DNA of 64,000 bases from Apostichopus parvimensis (GCA_000934455.1 KN887419.1:44175-108174), one strand, 5' to 3'. Numbered from the stretch's first letter, positions 25,090-36,967 are shown. Numbers and translations: made by a program. Notes: generated by a model from the sequence alone, not told the origin.

Positions 25090-27748
25090 ATGGCAGCCTT
25101 CAGGTACTCCACTGTGTACAACATCTTGGTCTTACTTATCCTATTTGAAAGAGGTATGGATTTAACTATTTATTTGCAATTATATATCCTGAACAACAAC
25201 TTATTGTGTTTAATTACAATCAGATGTTATATTTTGCACTTCCAGCCTTTCTGCAAGATTTGATTATATGTCCATCGACTGCAGAGTTTACAGGAGATGA
25301 GATTGAATGCCACGTAAAGCTTAACACAATAGTATGTCTAGTTTGTCCAGTAAAGAAGACAACTGCATACATTATTTGGACAGAAAATACGAAGAATATT
25401 TTCAGGACCTCGGTACCAAAACAGCCAATAGACGGAATTTCAATGGGAAGTTGCAACGATACGTTATGGTCTCTAAATGTTGAAATGCAGGGTAATCAAC
25501 CTAGTGAAAGGAATTTCTCCTGTTCTTACAAACATAACGCCAGAGGCAAATTTCTCTTTAAAGTTAAAGGTATGTGTGATATTTAATACTATAGTACAAA
25601 AAAAAAATAACACAATGTGACGCTAACGCATCATGCTCAGTGGCGTTGATCAACGGTGAAAGATATGACTGAGGTCGATCAATAATTGCTAGTGGATGTA
25701 TAAACAAAATAATAAATCGAATAGTGTTAATAGTTTGTTTGTAATTATCTTAAGCGGTTATTGTTAAATGAGTATTTCAAACCATGTGTAGAATTACAAA
25801 TATCGAACACTTGCTTCCGAACTTATATACATTGTGCCGCCGTCAAAACTTGTGTTTCATTAGTGTTTAAAAATAATAATTTATCTCATTAGAAATATTT
25901 GCAATAATAAAACCTATCCCAAACAGTTATAACTTCGAAGATTTATGTGAAGTTTTGATATCCGATAGCAAATTCGAAAGTTGAGATGATACGCCAAAAT
26001 TTTGGAATAAAAAGTCGATATTTCGATACAAACAAGTTTCCAGAAAAAAAGTATAAAAATCTAAAACGGGCTGTTGAACTTCAACGTAGGATACCAAGGT
26101 ATCCACCTTTTCTGTTGAAATTAGTGGGTTGAACCACAATTTTTGAGACAAAGTAAACGATGTTTTTAAGAAGATAGGTATTCTAATTTCGAAACAAGAT
26201 TTTACATTCGAAAAGCATGGGGAAACAGCTTTATTTTCGTAATGCAAACTCAGCCATCACAATACATGGCACACTGTAACAACGATTACCTATGTTTGTT
26301 TTTGTTCTTAACAGCTATGATACCAATTGGCACCACACCGAATAGCATCAACAATGAGAAGGATCAAGTCACCTCATCAAGTAGGAATATTTATCATGTT
26401 TCCATATTATAAATTTGTTAAAGCTTGAAATGATATGGTTCCAGCATATTTAAAGCCTCATGGTGTTTTCCATTTTAAACAATGTAAATAACTTATATAT
26501 GTTTAACTCTATTGACATATAGAGCTTACGATACTACTAGTATTATAACAATGGAGTACTGAAAACAAAAATAAAGAGAGCAACAACATCTGAGAATACT
26601 GTCTGTAATTATCTATAGCTTGCTTGTTCGACTGACGCATTTTGGATATTTGAAAAACTATAATGTTTAATGCTTACAAGGCTTTATCGGGGTTAAAGCT
26701 CAGTCATTCATTTGATTTTGAAGGTCTAAAGAATGTTATTTTGGTTCTACTGTGCAGTAAATATTCACACAGTACGACGAGGTACTTTTTTTTTTGCCAA
26801 AAAGTCGGCTCCTTAGCAAAATTTAATGCATGATAAATTCAAGCAAACATATCCCCGTTGTGAACCAAAAGGATAGACAATTTTTTTTCAACTCAATGTG
26901 TTATATTACAACAATGTAGCCTACCTAATGAACAATTTTCGCTGGACTCTATAGGACAGAGCAACAACGTAAGACTCTCTGCAAAATGTGGGGGAAAATA
27001 CATTTTCAGGTTTGCATGATGACTAACTACTGAACAGTAAAATAAATGACAATAGTACTAAACACGTTAGTGGAGTTAGAGACCGGGTTGCTCCATGTTA
27101 TGAATGGAATGCACAATCGGACTTCAACTAGTAAAATATACATTTGAAATTTAAAATTGCAATTTCTGTTCTCTATCATGATATTTAGAAAATACGATAA
27201 TTAAAAAATACTTATGTAATATTCATAATCGCAGTACCACTATAGGATATTCACATATTGAGTTAACTTGACGTAAAATGTCAAGCAGACGAGTGGACTT
27301 TGACGTATAGTATAGTTGGTCGTTAATCAATTTAACTCATACGTGTTCTCTTGTATGCTATCATGAAGTTGGTAATTGTAAGGCCCCAAGGTTAAGAGAA
27401 TGAAAGTTTTACTTTGAGTACGTTTATTTCCGATGACATTACGTTATGCGAGGTGACTAAATCTAATACTAAAACGATATATATGTTTTTTGATATATAT
27501 CTCGATCCATGGATCTTTCTTTAAAGCACATTTTTTTATATACTTAGTTAATGTCAGGTAGTATATATTTGTTACCACACCACTTTCTTCCGGATATGTC
27601 GTTTAACTTCCAGAATGCTTTTTATGACTTTAGTACAGAATTAACACTGTAGAGTGTAGGGGAAATACCTTGTTTGTTTATTATGTGTGCGAACTTGATA
27701 CATTTTTTTCAGAAGTTTATAATAATCATACCGCCGTATCGAACAAAG
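25090..27748 (+). CDS. Signal peptide, Ig-like and stalk exons (partial gene or alternative 5' exons)
   Basis: Exons: 25090-25153, 25246-25569, 26315-26380, 27713-27748. All begin and end in phase 1 with GT-AG borders. Exon 1 starts at an ATG in good context (GTGGAATGG) and encodes a signal peptide (MAAFRYSTVYNILVLLILF). Exon 2 encodes one Ig-like domain with several Cys, the IIWTEN core, NDTLWSLNVEMQ and NFSCSYKH; it resembles the second Ig domain of the gene at 16.2-20.3 kb. Exons 3 and 4 encode a polar Thr/Asn/Ser-rich stalk (AMIPIGTTPNSINN, then VYNNHTAVSNK). No own membrane or NACHT exon was found before the next start at 29958. Either the gene is truncated or these exons splice into 30536 onward, which is phase-compatible and would give a 620-residue protein. 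Confidence 0.55.
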
Positions 27749-29957
27749 GTGAGTTCGTTTGCGGATCTCCACTTACTTTACACTGCCATATAACTTAATT
27801 TATGTAACTCTTGTCGTTGACTTTCAAATAACGTAAGATTTCTGGTACTCATAAATATCGATTGTGGCAATTTGATACTCCCATCAAAATGGAACACAAT
27901 GGTCCTTAAAATGACAAACCAGTTTGTTTAGAGCACATTCTTTCGCAAACATCAATGGGTAATTCCATTGATTACTAGAAGAGTGACCACTTACAAATTT
28001 AGATCATATCGTTTACATATAATGTTGAGTGAAGCCGAAAGAGTCAAATGTCTTCTACGAAAGAGTTATCAGTCTGGACATTCTCAAAATAAATGTCACC
28101 GTCATCCTCACAGCGGCGGCTCAAAGGGTAGACTCAATAAACCTAAGGTATTTTGTTTACTATTATATAAACACCAGTAGTTGCAGGTAACAACCCTGAA
28201 AATCGTCAAACAGTCCCTTGGGGGCAAGCAGCTTAGCCAGGTACCCGCAACAGTTGACGATGGAGACATGGCCAGTACATAGTCCTGTAATTCCACATGT
28301 ACATAGGCCTATATCCATGTATGAGACCATAGAGCTGCTACCCCAACAGCAGCTCCCTGATGGGACCAGGTTGCAAGGTTAGACTTTGAGTTAGCAGGCA
28401 ACGAGATAGTCTTGCTAAGTCTCTCTCAGTCGAAGTCTTAGCACGTGTTTGCCAAATTTAAACTTCGACCTTTCCAGCTTACTGCACTAAAATTTCAATG
28501 AAAGTGACACCGTTCCATGTAATTTTCATATGAATATTCATAAATTTTATTGAGTTATCTGTTGTTAAAAATTTTGAGCTGAATGAAATTCGCCAGATTT
28601 GCCAGATTAACGAGTCAGTAGATTCTACAAACTTCTATCCATATTTGCAAGCCCCTTCCAAAAGATCATGCGCCAATCAAATCTCTCTGTTTTGTTTACG
28701 ACCGTTAGGCACAAGCTTACTTTTACTTTCGTGACTAGCCTGCCTAAGGTGCATGCTCTTGTATCTTTCTCTCTGTCTTACCGATGTAGCTGCGAAATTG
28801 TTTTATTTCCTTCCATTGCAATGAACAAACAGGTGTTTTCAGGTGTTTCCTTCGTGGAATTGTAAAAAAGTGGATGATACAAGTATAGGACTGCGTTACA
28901 AACTTGATTGGGCGGCTTGTGTAGACTATTTTGTTTACATTTGTGTAATGAACATGCTGACATGGGGGGTCGCAGTGATTTTACGGTTAATCGTTCACGT
29001 CATAAGGGCAGTAGAAAATAAATTTCTTTTTGTTTATTGTGACAGCTTTTCTCCATTAAACCCACCTGGTCAGAGTGCATTTAGAATAAGAAACATTGAA
29101 TCTACTTTGGAAATTTGTTTCCGAAATTCATCAGCAAACACGTGTTGAGACGTTTACATAAATATTGCAATATAAGGGCTTCCTGTAATTCTTATGGACT
29201 GCATCATTTTGAACATGCAAATAGATTGTTATTAATTCGACAAGTCTTCCGACATGCTTAATTTACGCGATCGAAATTCGCTCTGCTGGAACGCGTAAAC
29301 GTTATGCAACTGGACCCCTCACTCATTTGATGGGGTAGCAGTAGTGTGCATGTACCTCTTTCACGCGAGATATCTGCAAATTTAATATCGTATGATTGCA
29401 CTCAACGTTTTTTCTTTTGTTTATTTTTCCATTTGCACTATTACCTGACATCATCTTTGAACATTTTGTTTACTGGTTGAATAGATATGATACTGCAAAT
29501 ACTGAATTCTCAGATATTATTATTATTTGTTTTAACATGATCTTATATTTGGCGTCGGTGCCGGTGTCAGCACCTTTAACGTTCACGTTGAAAACTAGGG
29601 AAAGAGAACTACTTGAAACTAGATAATTTCACGTCCTCGTGAACCATTACATCAAACTTTAACAAACTTGTAGCCTTCTGACGCGATTCTTGTGAACCAC
29701 GATGTCTTCCAAACGGGGAGCAATATCACTAGATATTTCAGAAGCATTTCTTTAAAAAATATTATCATAGAGTAAAGATAACTGTTGGTTCTATTGTCTC
29801 CTTTTCCTGTAGCTGACTATTCTGTTTCATGAAGCATGAACATTTGAAATACTGTTGGTGAATAACTCCTTGCATTTGTTTGACCACTAATATCATTTTA
29901 AAGTAATGTATTATTTTTCCACCAGATAATCTCACCCAGCGACGCTCATTGTCGATC
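27749..29957. other. Non-coding stretch between Ig/NACHT start units
   Basis: No exon supported. A small perfect 8-bp inverted repeat, GAGCTGCT/AGCAGCTC, with an 8-nt loop lies at 28332-28355. Hydrophobic open frames near 28900 and 29400 lack splice borders and are not called. Confidence 0.4.
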
Positions 29958-32900
29958 ATGTCCATCATCAAGTTGACAACAAAAGCTATAATGATATTCG
30001 CATTAGCGAAACTGTCTTTATTAGGTAACTGTCGATAGTAAAATAAGTTTAGACCTAAAGGAAAATGAAATTTAAAAAACAGTTATATTTAATTTGATAT
30101 GATGTACACATTTTATACTTGAAATTGTCTTAAAGGTCACCTCATATTTGCTCGGTTCTTAAAAAATATCTTCCTAAAGGGAACAGGTATTAAGTAATAT
30201 GACTTATTCTGTTATTGTTTTTTCTCAAAATATGTACTAGTCATTAAGTAAACTTTCTGCTTGTTGAAATAAAAGATTTCCTGCTGAATTCCTTTTCGTT
30301 CAATTGTCTACAAAAAAATATGAGAAGAAATTTGGACCGAACAACTGTGTAAAATATACCGGAAAGCCGTATTTTCTTTCTTACTTTTGTTAATTGTGTT
30401 ATGTGTTACAACAAATGAGACTGGTATCGCTGCAGACAAATGTTTGCTGATTTATCTTGTTTTGTATGTAATGTATTTAATTGATGGTGTAAAACTGTAA
30501 TAAATTACACTTTTGGTGCTTTTTAACCTGAACAGTTACTTCATTGAATTGCCCAAAGGATACATTAGTCCAAAGAGGAAGTGAAGTCAGTATTAACTGT
30601 TTACTAGGAGAGCAGGCCAATGGCAAATGGTACTTCGGAACCACTCCCCATTCCAGCCCCATCGCAGAAATTGTGAATGGAAAAGTACTAATACCGGACT
30701 ACAATATTTACGAAATAAACGACGATGCATCACTCGTTGTAAAGAATGTTCAGCGCAAACACGAAGGATCATACACAATTGAGCATCTTAAATCTGATGG
30801 AACCAACGAGACATTCACGTTGGCTCTTAAAATAACAGGTACTTTTGCAATACATTTTATTTCACACAGACTCTACCTTGAAAGATAAAATGTCGTCTTG
30901 GTGAGTTTGTTGTTGAATGAACCTTTTAATGCGTGGACATGTCTATATTGTACGAATATCAAACTTAATTGACATACATGTTACCATTCGCATAGGCTAT
31001 AGTCTAGCAGACGAGTACCATTGCCTTGCAGGTTATTGCACCATATTGATTACCAATATCTCATCACATTCGTATAAATGAAAAGGAAGGACATAAAACA
31101 ACCTCAAATTATGCATGTTCCGGAGACTTGTTCCTCCTTTTCGTGTGAGTAAACTGATATTGGTCTGCTCGGTGCAGAAACTTTTCAATTCTTACAAATT
31201 TGTTTAACCAAGATTCCGGATTGTTTAAAGTTGTAAGTCCGCCCAGGCTCTCACCTAAGAAATCAAAATGAGAGCATAAGTCAGCCAGCCAGCCGGCCAG
31301 CCGGCCAGCCGGCCAGCCGGTCAGTCGGTCAGTCGGTCAGTCAGTCAGTCAGTCAGTAAGTGGCTTTAATACGTAAAAAGAGGCAAAAAATGTTCTTATA
31401 TTTTATCTTTCAGAACGTTATCCAGTACTGGCATTGTTAGTGGCCATTCTAGCCATCATTGCTGTTTTACCTTGGTCTAGTCAACCTGGTATGTTTCATA
31501 AAGTTAAAATTTCTCTAGTTGTGTTCTATTATATTATGCTTGGTTAAACGCAAATTAATATCACTGTTAATGCACCATTTAAAAAATTAAAAGAACTTCC
31601 AGACTGCATTATTTCTAAACTCATAGACTAGAGGATAAAATGAATTGTGTTTAGAAACCGAATAAATACTATTGATTATTAAATCTATTCCTTTAATAGA
31701 TACGGAATATCTACATGTATGTGATCGCCTAATGAGTATATCTCGGTACCAATTATGGTTGTTTATTACGCAATTGGAAACAAAACTAAGTCTTACATCT
31801 TGAAATAATTTAAACTCGGAAACCTTGAAAATGTTAAAACCATTATAAGCGATATAGTATTGTATTGAAGTCAATCAGAGAATCAACATGAGTGATGACC
31901 ATCATCTCATTGCTAGTTATTTCCGACCATGACCAGGTTTTACGAAAATCAGAACGTTGGGCTTGTTCAAAAATGTCTCAAATAAACAATGGCATTACTA
32001 TTGCAAGTCTATAAACAAACGTACGTACAATTTATTTGAGTTTTAAAGTAAGGAGTTCTCTCACATCAGGAATAAGCATCACCGATTCGTCATTTTATTT
32101 CATAGGTAAGACATCACTTACGGAGGCTTATAACCAAAATATCTGCCCGATACCTTTACCTTTGGCAGAATACTTTCTTGCGACTGACGGAGAAAAGAAG
32201 ATCATCAAACACGACCAATTGATCTCAAAAACTAACCTCTACGCTGAGACGCAAGTACGTATCACATGGCCTGATGGAAAAACGGAGGAAATGTCTACCT
32301 TGTCTTTCTTTCAGTCAGATAAGAGCAAGACACTCAGACGTGTTTTGTTCGTTGGAGATATTGGATGTGGCAAGACTTCTTTCGTCAAGCAGGTATCATT
32401 TTTATGGTCGCAAATGAAAACTGATGAAATATTTTTATTTTTCCTCAATCTACAAAATACAAATCTGAATGGAAATATGGCAGAGGAAATTTCAAAGCAA
32501 TTACCGGAAAATTGTCAAATCGAAAACATAGAGTGCATTATTAAAAAAGACAGATGTCTGTTGATATTTGATGGCAGTAACGAATTTTTGGATTTAAATG
32601 TAAAACATGGTCGCAAGGAAAATGGTGAGCAAAGTTATTTAACGTTTCAAAATTTTGTTAAACTTGCTGAAGTCAATAATAATGTAAGAATTTGGTTGAC
32701 TTCGCGACCCTGTTTTCCTCCTCAATTCCGTGAATCATTCGCTGTCGTTAACTTTTTATCAATCAAAGAAGATGAGTTAAATTCGTATATAAAACAAATG
32801 TGTTTCTACTACAAGACGTTCAAGGCACGAGTTCAGTTTCCAATTAAAAATGTCCAAAAACTCAGCAGCGAAACAGAGGTAGCGCCACATGGTAATGATA

Positions 32901-33100
32901 ATGTTGATGTTATAAGCCGCTCAGTTTGGTCAATTCTTGAAAGTAATGATTTATTAAAACTTGATGCAGATAGTCATCTTATGGGGATTGTTATTCAACT
33001 TCTTGTGTCTAGCAAATATGGCATCATGAACAAGCATTCAGTCGGTATCGATCTTAGTTCCTTTCCATCAATCATTAAAATACTCGTAAAGTGTCTCTAA
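29958..33100 (+). CDS. Ig-TM-NACHT receptor with intact P-loop (four exons)
   Basis: Exons: 29958-30024, 30536-30838, 31414-31488, 32106-33100. The total is 1440 nt and 479 residues, with GT-AG borders and phase 1 at every junction. Residues 1-22 form a signal peptide (MSIIKLTTKAIMIFALAK). Residues 23-123 are an Ig-like domain with Cys28, Cys44, KWY and DDASLVVKNV. Residues 128-143 are a membrane helix (VLALLVAILAIIAVLP). The cytoplasmic part carries a NACHT-type NTPase: Walker A GDIGCGKTS at 232-240, Walker B LLIFDGSNE at 300-308, and a sensor-like WLTSRP with Arg349. NACHT domains are STAND NTPases that assemble innate immune complexes, so this would be a surface receptor with an NLR-type switch inside. 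The frame stops at TAA (33098-33100), then stays open for 127 codons that look like the missing NACHT C-terminal part. Alternatively the upstream exons at 25.1-27.7 kb join this gene. Confidence 0.7.
31281..31358 (+). repeat. Compound tetranucleotide microsatellite
   Basis: A tract that shifts from CAGC/CAGCCGGC units to GTCGGTCA and then pure TCAG units. It lies in the intron between the Ig and membrane exons of the Ig-TM-NACHT gene. Confidence 0.9.
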
Positions 33101-33484
33101 CTACGCCATGTTATGGTCACGAAACATTTCCTAACAGCTACAGCCATTGAAAGTATGGAACTAATGATAGGCAGATTATTTTTAAAAGATGATACGTTAT
33201 CCATAAAACAGCTAGGAGAAGGGGGAAGAGATATCACTTTGTTGTGCGGCATTTTGAAAATTTGCCCTAGTTCAGGTAATGGTACATTAGATAAGGACAG
33301 CACGATTACTAGTTATGGTTTTAGGTGTCGCCACCAGTTCATACAAGAACTTTGTGTTGCTAAATATGTAAGCACGGATGAGCAAAAATTGAAGGATTTT
33401 CGTGAGTCATCAAATAAAAACGATGAAGACAGGAAAAACAGAATTCTTATGTTAATTGATAACAACCATAGTACATCGAAATAG
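33101..33484 (+). CDS. In-frame continuation of the NACHT protein beyond a TAA
   Basis: Directly after TAA 33098-33100 the same frame stays open for 127 codons to TAG... more exactly to the stop ending at 33484. It reads LRHVMVTKHFLTATAIESME, then LSIKQLGEGGRDITLLCGIL and FRCRHQFIQELCVAKYVSTD. The last motif (FxHxxFQEFxAAxY in many NACHT proteins) is the helical end of NACHT/STAND modules, so this is the natural continuation of the upstream domain. The break is a single stop codon, not a frameshift. Possible explanations: a null or polymorphic allele, a sequencing error, or stop-codon readthrough, since the stop is followed by CTA. If read through, the protein would be 607 residues. Confidence 0.65.
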   Translation, partial: LRHVMVTKHFLTATAIESMELMIGRLFLKDDTLSIKQLGEGGRDITLLCGILKICPSSGNGTLDKDSTITSYGFRCRHQFIQELCVAKYVSTDEQKLKDFRESSNKNDEDRKNRILMLIDNNHSTSK

Positions 33485-35074
33485 CAATTATTTGAGAAGT
33501 AGAAACGAAAAGCCGTTAAAGTTCATTCCTAATCAAAGATAAAAATATCAACAAAACAAAACAGTATTCAAGGCAGTCATTTTTCTTCGTCGCATGAGTA
33601 ACCGTCATCAAGTTAGGCATCATTTAATAGTAGTTTGGTGTTTATTGTATGTTTAACTTTTCCTTTGAGGCAACAAAGATGTGGCTATGTCAATACCACA
33701 ATATGCAAATCAATCTAAGTCTCATATGAAGGTAAGTATCGAACATAATATTTCGTTAATATTCATGTGAACAGATAGTGAACAGATAGTGCTTTTCAAT
33801 ACATCAATATTGACTGCTCAGTTTTGTAATGTATAGTCTGCGGTTTCACAGTCTTAAAAATGTAAAATTATAATCTTGATGTTCATTTACGTGTGTACAT
33901 GGCTTATATGTCATCAATGTTAGTAGGCTGTTATATAAGTGAAGCTTAATTACATAGAGTCGCGTGTATGATTTAATCGGATAAAGGTTGATTTATTAAC
34001 ATTACGTCATTGTGATACATCGTTAAAGTGTGTTAAAGATGAATGTTCCTTGCCAAGGAAGTAATCTTTGTTTTTCTGGTCAAGCCATTTGAATTTGTTA
34101 TCCATTGTTGAGCTCTTTTGAAGGTGGGTTTGTTTATGACTTTGTATTATCACAAATAATAATGTTATTTATTCCCAATTAGACTTGTTACCATCCTTAC
34201 TATCAGACCAGTCTACTCGCTTCTTTGATTGAAGAAACAGGTTTCCGAACATTTACCATGTGTACATACATTTTTTTGGACTAAGTCAATGTGTAGAAAG
34301 CAGTTAAATTAAACCTTCACTTAAACGTTGTTTAATCAAAAACAAATATTCCAAATCCGACCGCCATTACGAAACTAATGTTAATATCACACAATTATTT
34401 GCTTAAAACTGTTTCGTAAAAAATTGACCAATTTATAGCATAAATATGTCCTCTATATATCCAAAGCGCACCATCTTTCTCGGTTATTGTGAAAATATAA
34501 CATCGAGGTACTATGTTATGGATGAACAATTCATGTGATACCTTCCAAAGCAAGGTTTGAGAGTTTTTGCTAACGATTGTGTTTACTATGTTATATTTCT
34601 TGTACACATTCATCTCTTAATGTGTATATTTTCTTCGTTTTCCGCTTCGTATACATGTTGTATACTGTTTTACTTTTCATTTCTTGCTTTACAATTTCAC
34701 TTCCTTCAGTTCAATTCTTCAGCAAATTTCCAAAAGGGATATAATGTAGTATGTAGTTATATTACCATCATATTACTTTAAACATGTGCTTCCATGCATC
34801 TTTGTCTTAAGATTAACTACTTACTTCCTGTTCCCGAATTTATTCACCCTCACCCACATCATAGTCTTAGAAACCCCCTTTGTCTTAATTCCATGAAATA
34901 TTCATGCTTAACCACAGATGACAACCTGCTGCATCTCAGGTGTATACAAATGTGGTTAGTCATTGCCCTCTCCTATGTGCATTAGTAATTATAAGTAAAA
35001 GAATGTGTGACCAAGAGTTTATGTCACAGAGAGGTTATTGCCCCTTCACAGGAAGTTGTAATGACTTAAATACT
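33485..35074. other. No gene recognised
   Basis: AT-rich sequence following the Ig-TM-NACHT gene; probably its 3' flank. No clear canonical polyadenylation hexamer close to the stop was noticed. Small open frames are not supported. Confidence 0.45.
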
Positions 35075-35507
35075 GCAGGTTTTTAGTATGAGAAAGACTA
35101 GCATTCCAGACTTCAGAAAGTGTGGTACAGATAGTACACTATTCTAGATCTGCACTCCAGCAACAATATCATATCAGAATAAATAAAGCTTATATTCTAC
35201 AAGTATATCTATAATCTGGAGTTCTCTTTATCTGTTGTTAATTCTACTTTCTTTTTATAATTACGGAGCCCTGCACTAATTGAGCCGGAGCGTAACAGTA
35301 TATGTACATATATTCTATTACACATTCCATTGACGTGATTATGTCATACATGAGTTAAAACTTAATTAGTTAATGGTAATAACTATATTATTAGATGCAT
35401 GTGTCGATTTAATCATGTATATTGTGTAGTTTTGAGAACTCGACAAGTATGTTAATGATTCTGTTTTATGATCTTCTTTGCCGTTTGTGTGTAACTTAAA
35501 TGGATTA
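35075..35507 (-). repeat. Dispersed repeat, inverted copy of 3680-4110
   Basis: Reverse complement of the block at 3680-4110, with small indels. It directly abuts the 3' tail of the LINE remnant at 35508, so the LINE inserted at or next to its end. Confidence 0.8.
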
Positions 35508-36410
35508 ATAATAATAATAACTGTTTTTTGTATAGCGCAGGTATCCAGAGCACAAGGCAATGTTCAAATGCGCTCCCAAATAAAGGGTCTAACTGTGATA
35601 TTTTTCAAAAAGGATAGTTTTTAGCTGTTTTTTGAGATCCGTCATACTGGATGGAGAAATATGTGCCTCTTGTTTGGCTATGAGATTGTTCCACAGTCGT
35701 GGGGCCATCACGGAGAAAGCTCGCCCGCCAAAGTTAGTTGAATTAAATGATGGCTCCGCAAGCAAATATTTATTTTGGGACCTCAGCGATCTTGGTGGAA
35801 TGTAACGATGGACTAATTCTGCTAAGTACAATGGAGCTTCCCCGTTGAGTGCCATAAAGGTGAGATACAAAATTTTAAAATCTATTCTTGTAACCAGTGA
35901 AGTTCACGAAGTACAGGTGTTATATGGGCTCGCTTGGGAGTTTTCGCAACAAGGCGAGCAGCATTGTTTTGAAGCATTTGTAATTTATTCATCAACTCAT
36001 TGGTGATCCCGTACAGAAGGCTATTGCCATAATCCAGGCGAGATATTACAAGTGCCTGCGTGATCGATCGTGTCGCACTTTTGCTGAGCTGCCTTCGGGC
36101 TAAGGCAATATTTCTGAGATGAAAATAGCCCGACTTGACGACAGAGTAGACATACGGCTTCATAGACAGCTGAGGATCAAACAGGACACCGAGGTTACGT
36201 ACAGGGGCTCCGGAGATTTTAACATCAACCCCAGCTACTGTGATTGAATCAATGTTCACTAGTTTGAGACGTTGGGGCGTACCAAATAGCATTATTTCAG
36301 TTTTCGATGGATTTCCTTTCAGGAAGTTGTCAGTGAGCCAATGCTGAATTTCATTTAAGCAGCATTCCAACTTTAGGCATTCTTGATGCACCTGTGCTGG
36401 ATCTTTGATC
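35508..36410 (-). mobile_element. CR1/L2-like LINE 3' remnant
   Basis: On the minus strand the frame from about 36391 encodes the end of a reverse transcriptase: NFLKGNPSKTEIMLFGTPQR, VRNLGVLFDPQLSMKPYV, RLDYGNSLLYGI and LQNNAARLVAKTPKRAHI. The frame breaks at HWLQE near 35882 and resumes as RIDFKILYLTFMALNGEAPLY, then GGRAFSVMAPRLWN. The join lacks the few codons expected there, indicating a small deletion plus frameshift. The 3' end is a TTATTA-type simple repeat tail (35508-35520), as seen in CR1/L2-group elements. The copy is 5'-truncated and dead. Confidence 0.85.
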
Positions 36411-36531
36411 TCTCTAATAACCGTATAATAACCGTAATTCTCTAATAACAGTACATAATGTAAGTCTTACTGAGAAGTTTGTTTATAATCCGAGCAAGTG
36501 TACAGGAACTTATTCTAACGTTAGCCAATGG

Positions 36532-36925
36532 CTTGATGAGCAAAGCCATACGTCAAGTATTCCAAAGAACATGATCGTCACTCAAATATCCCAGTTATGT
36601 TGGAAAAAGCAACGTTATGAATTTTGTTTAAATAAACTTAGTGTAATGATAACATGCTACCAAGCTTTATATACTAGGATATGACAAATTACATATAGCG
36701 TATCCTATATACGCTCTGCATACATGGATTGATGAGCAAAGCCATACGTCAAGTATTCCAAGGAAAATAATCGTCACTCAAATATCCCGTTTATGTTGGA
36801 AAAAGCAACGTTATGTATTTTGTTTAAATAAACTTAGTGTAATGATAACATGCTATAAAGCTTTATATACTAGGATATGACAAGTTACATATAGCGTATC
36901 CTATAAACGCTCTGCATACATGGTT
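36532..36925 (+). repeat. Two-copy tandem duplication, 197-bp unit
   Basis: Unit 1 is 36532-36728 and unit 2 is 36729-36925. They are about 95% identical, share TTGATGAGCAAAGCCATACG at the start and CTCTGCATACATGG at the end, and differ by scattered substitutions. No coding content. Confidence 0.9.
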
Positions 36926-36967
36926 ATGCTATTGCTCAAACTTACTTAGACCTGTCACATATACAAA

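Noticed and set aside
28843-29626. Hydrophobic plus-strand frames as membrane exons for the 25-kb unit
   Set aside because: No acceptor and donor in compatible phase surround the hydrophobic stretches.
31281-31358. CRISPR-like array
   Set aside because: Four-base units without spacers in an animal intron; it is a microsatellite.
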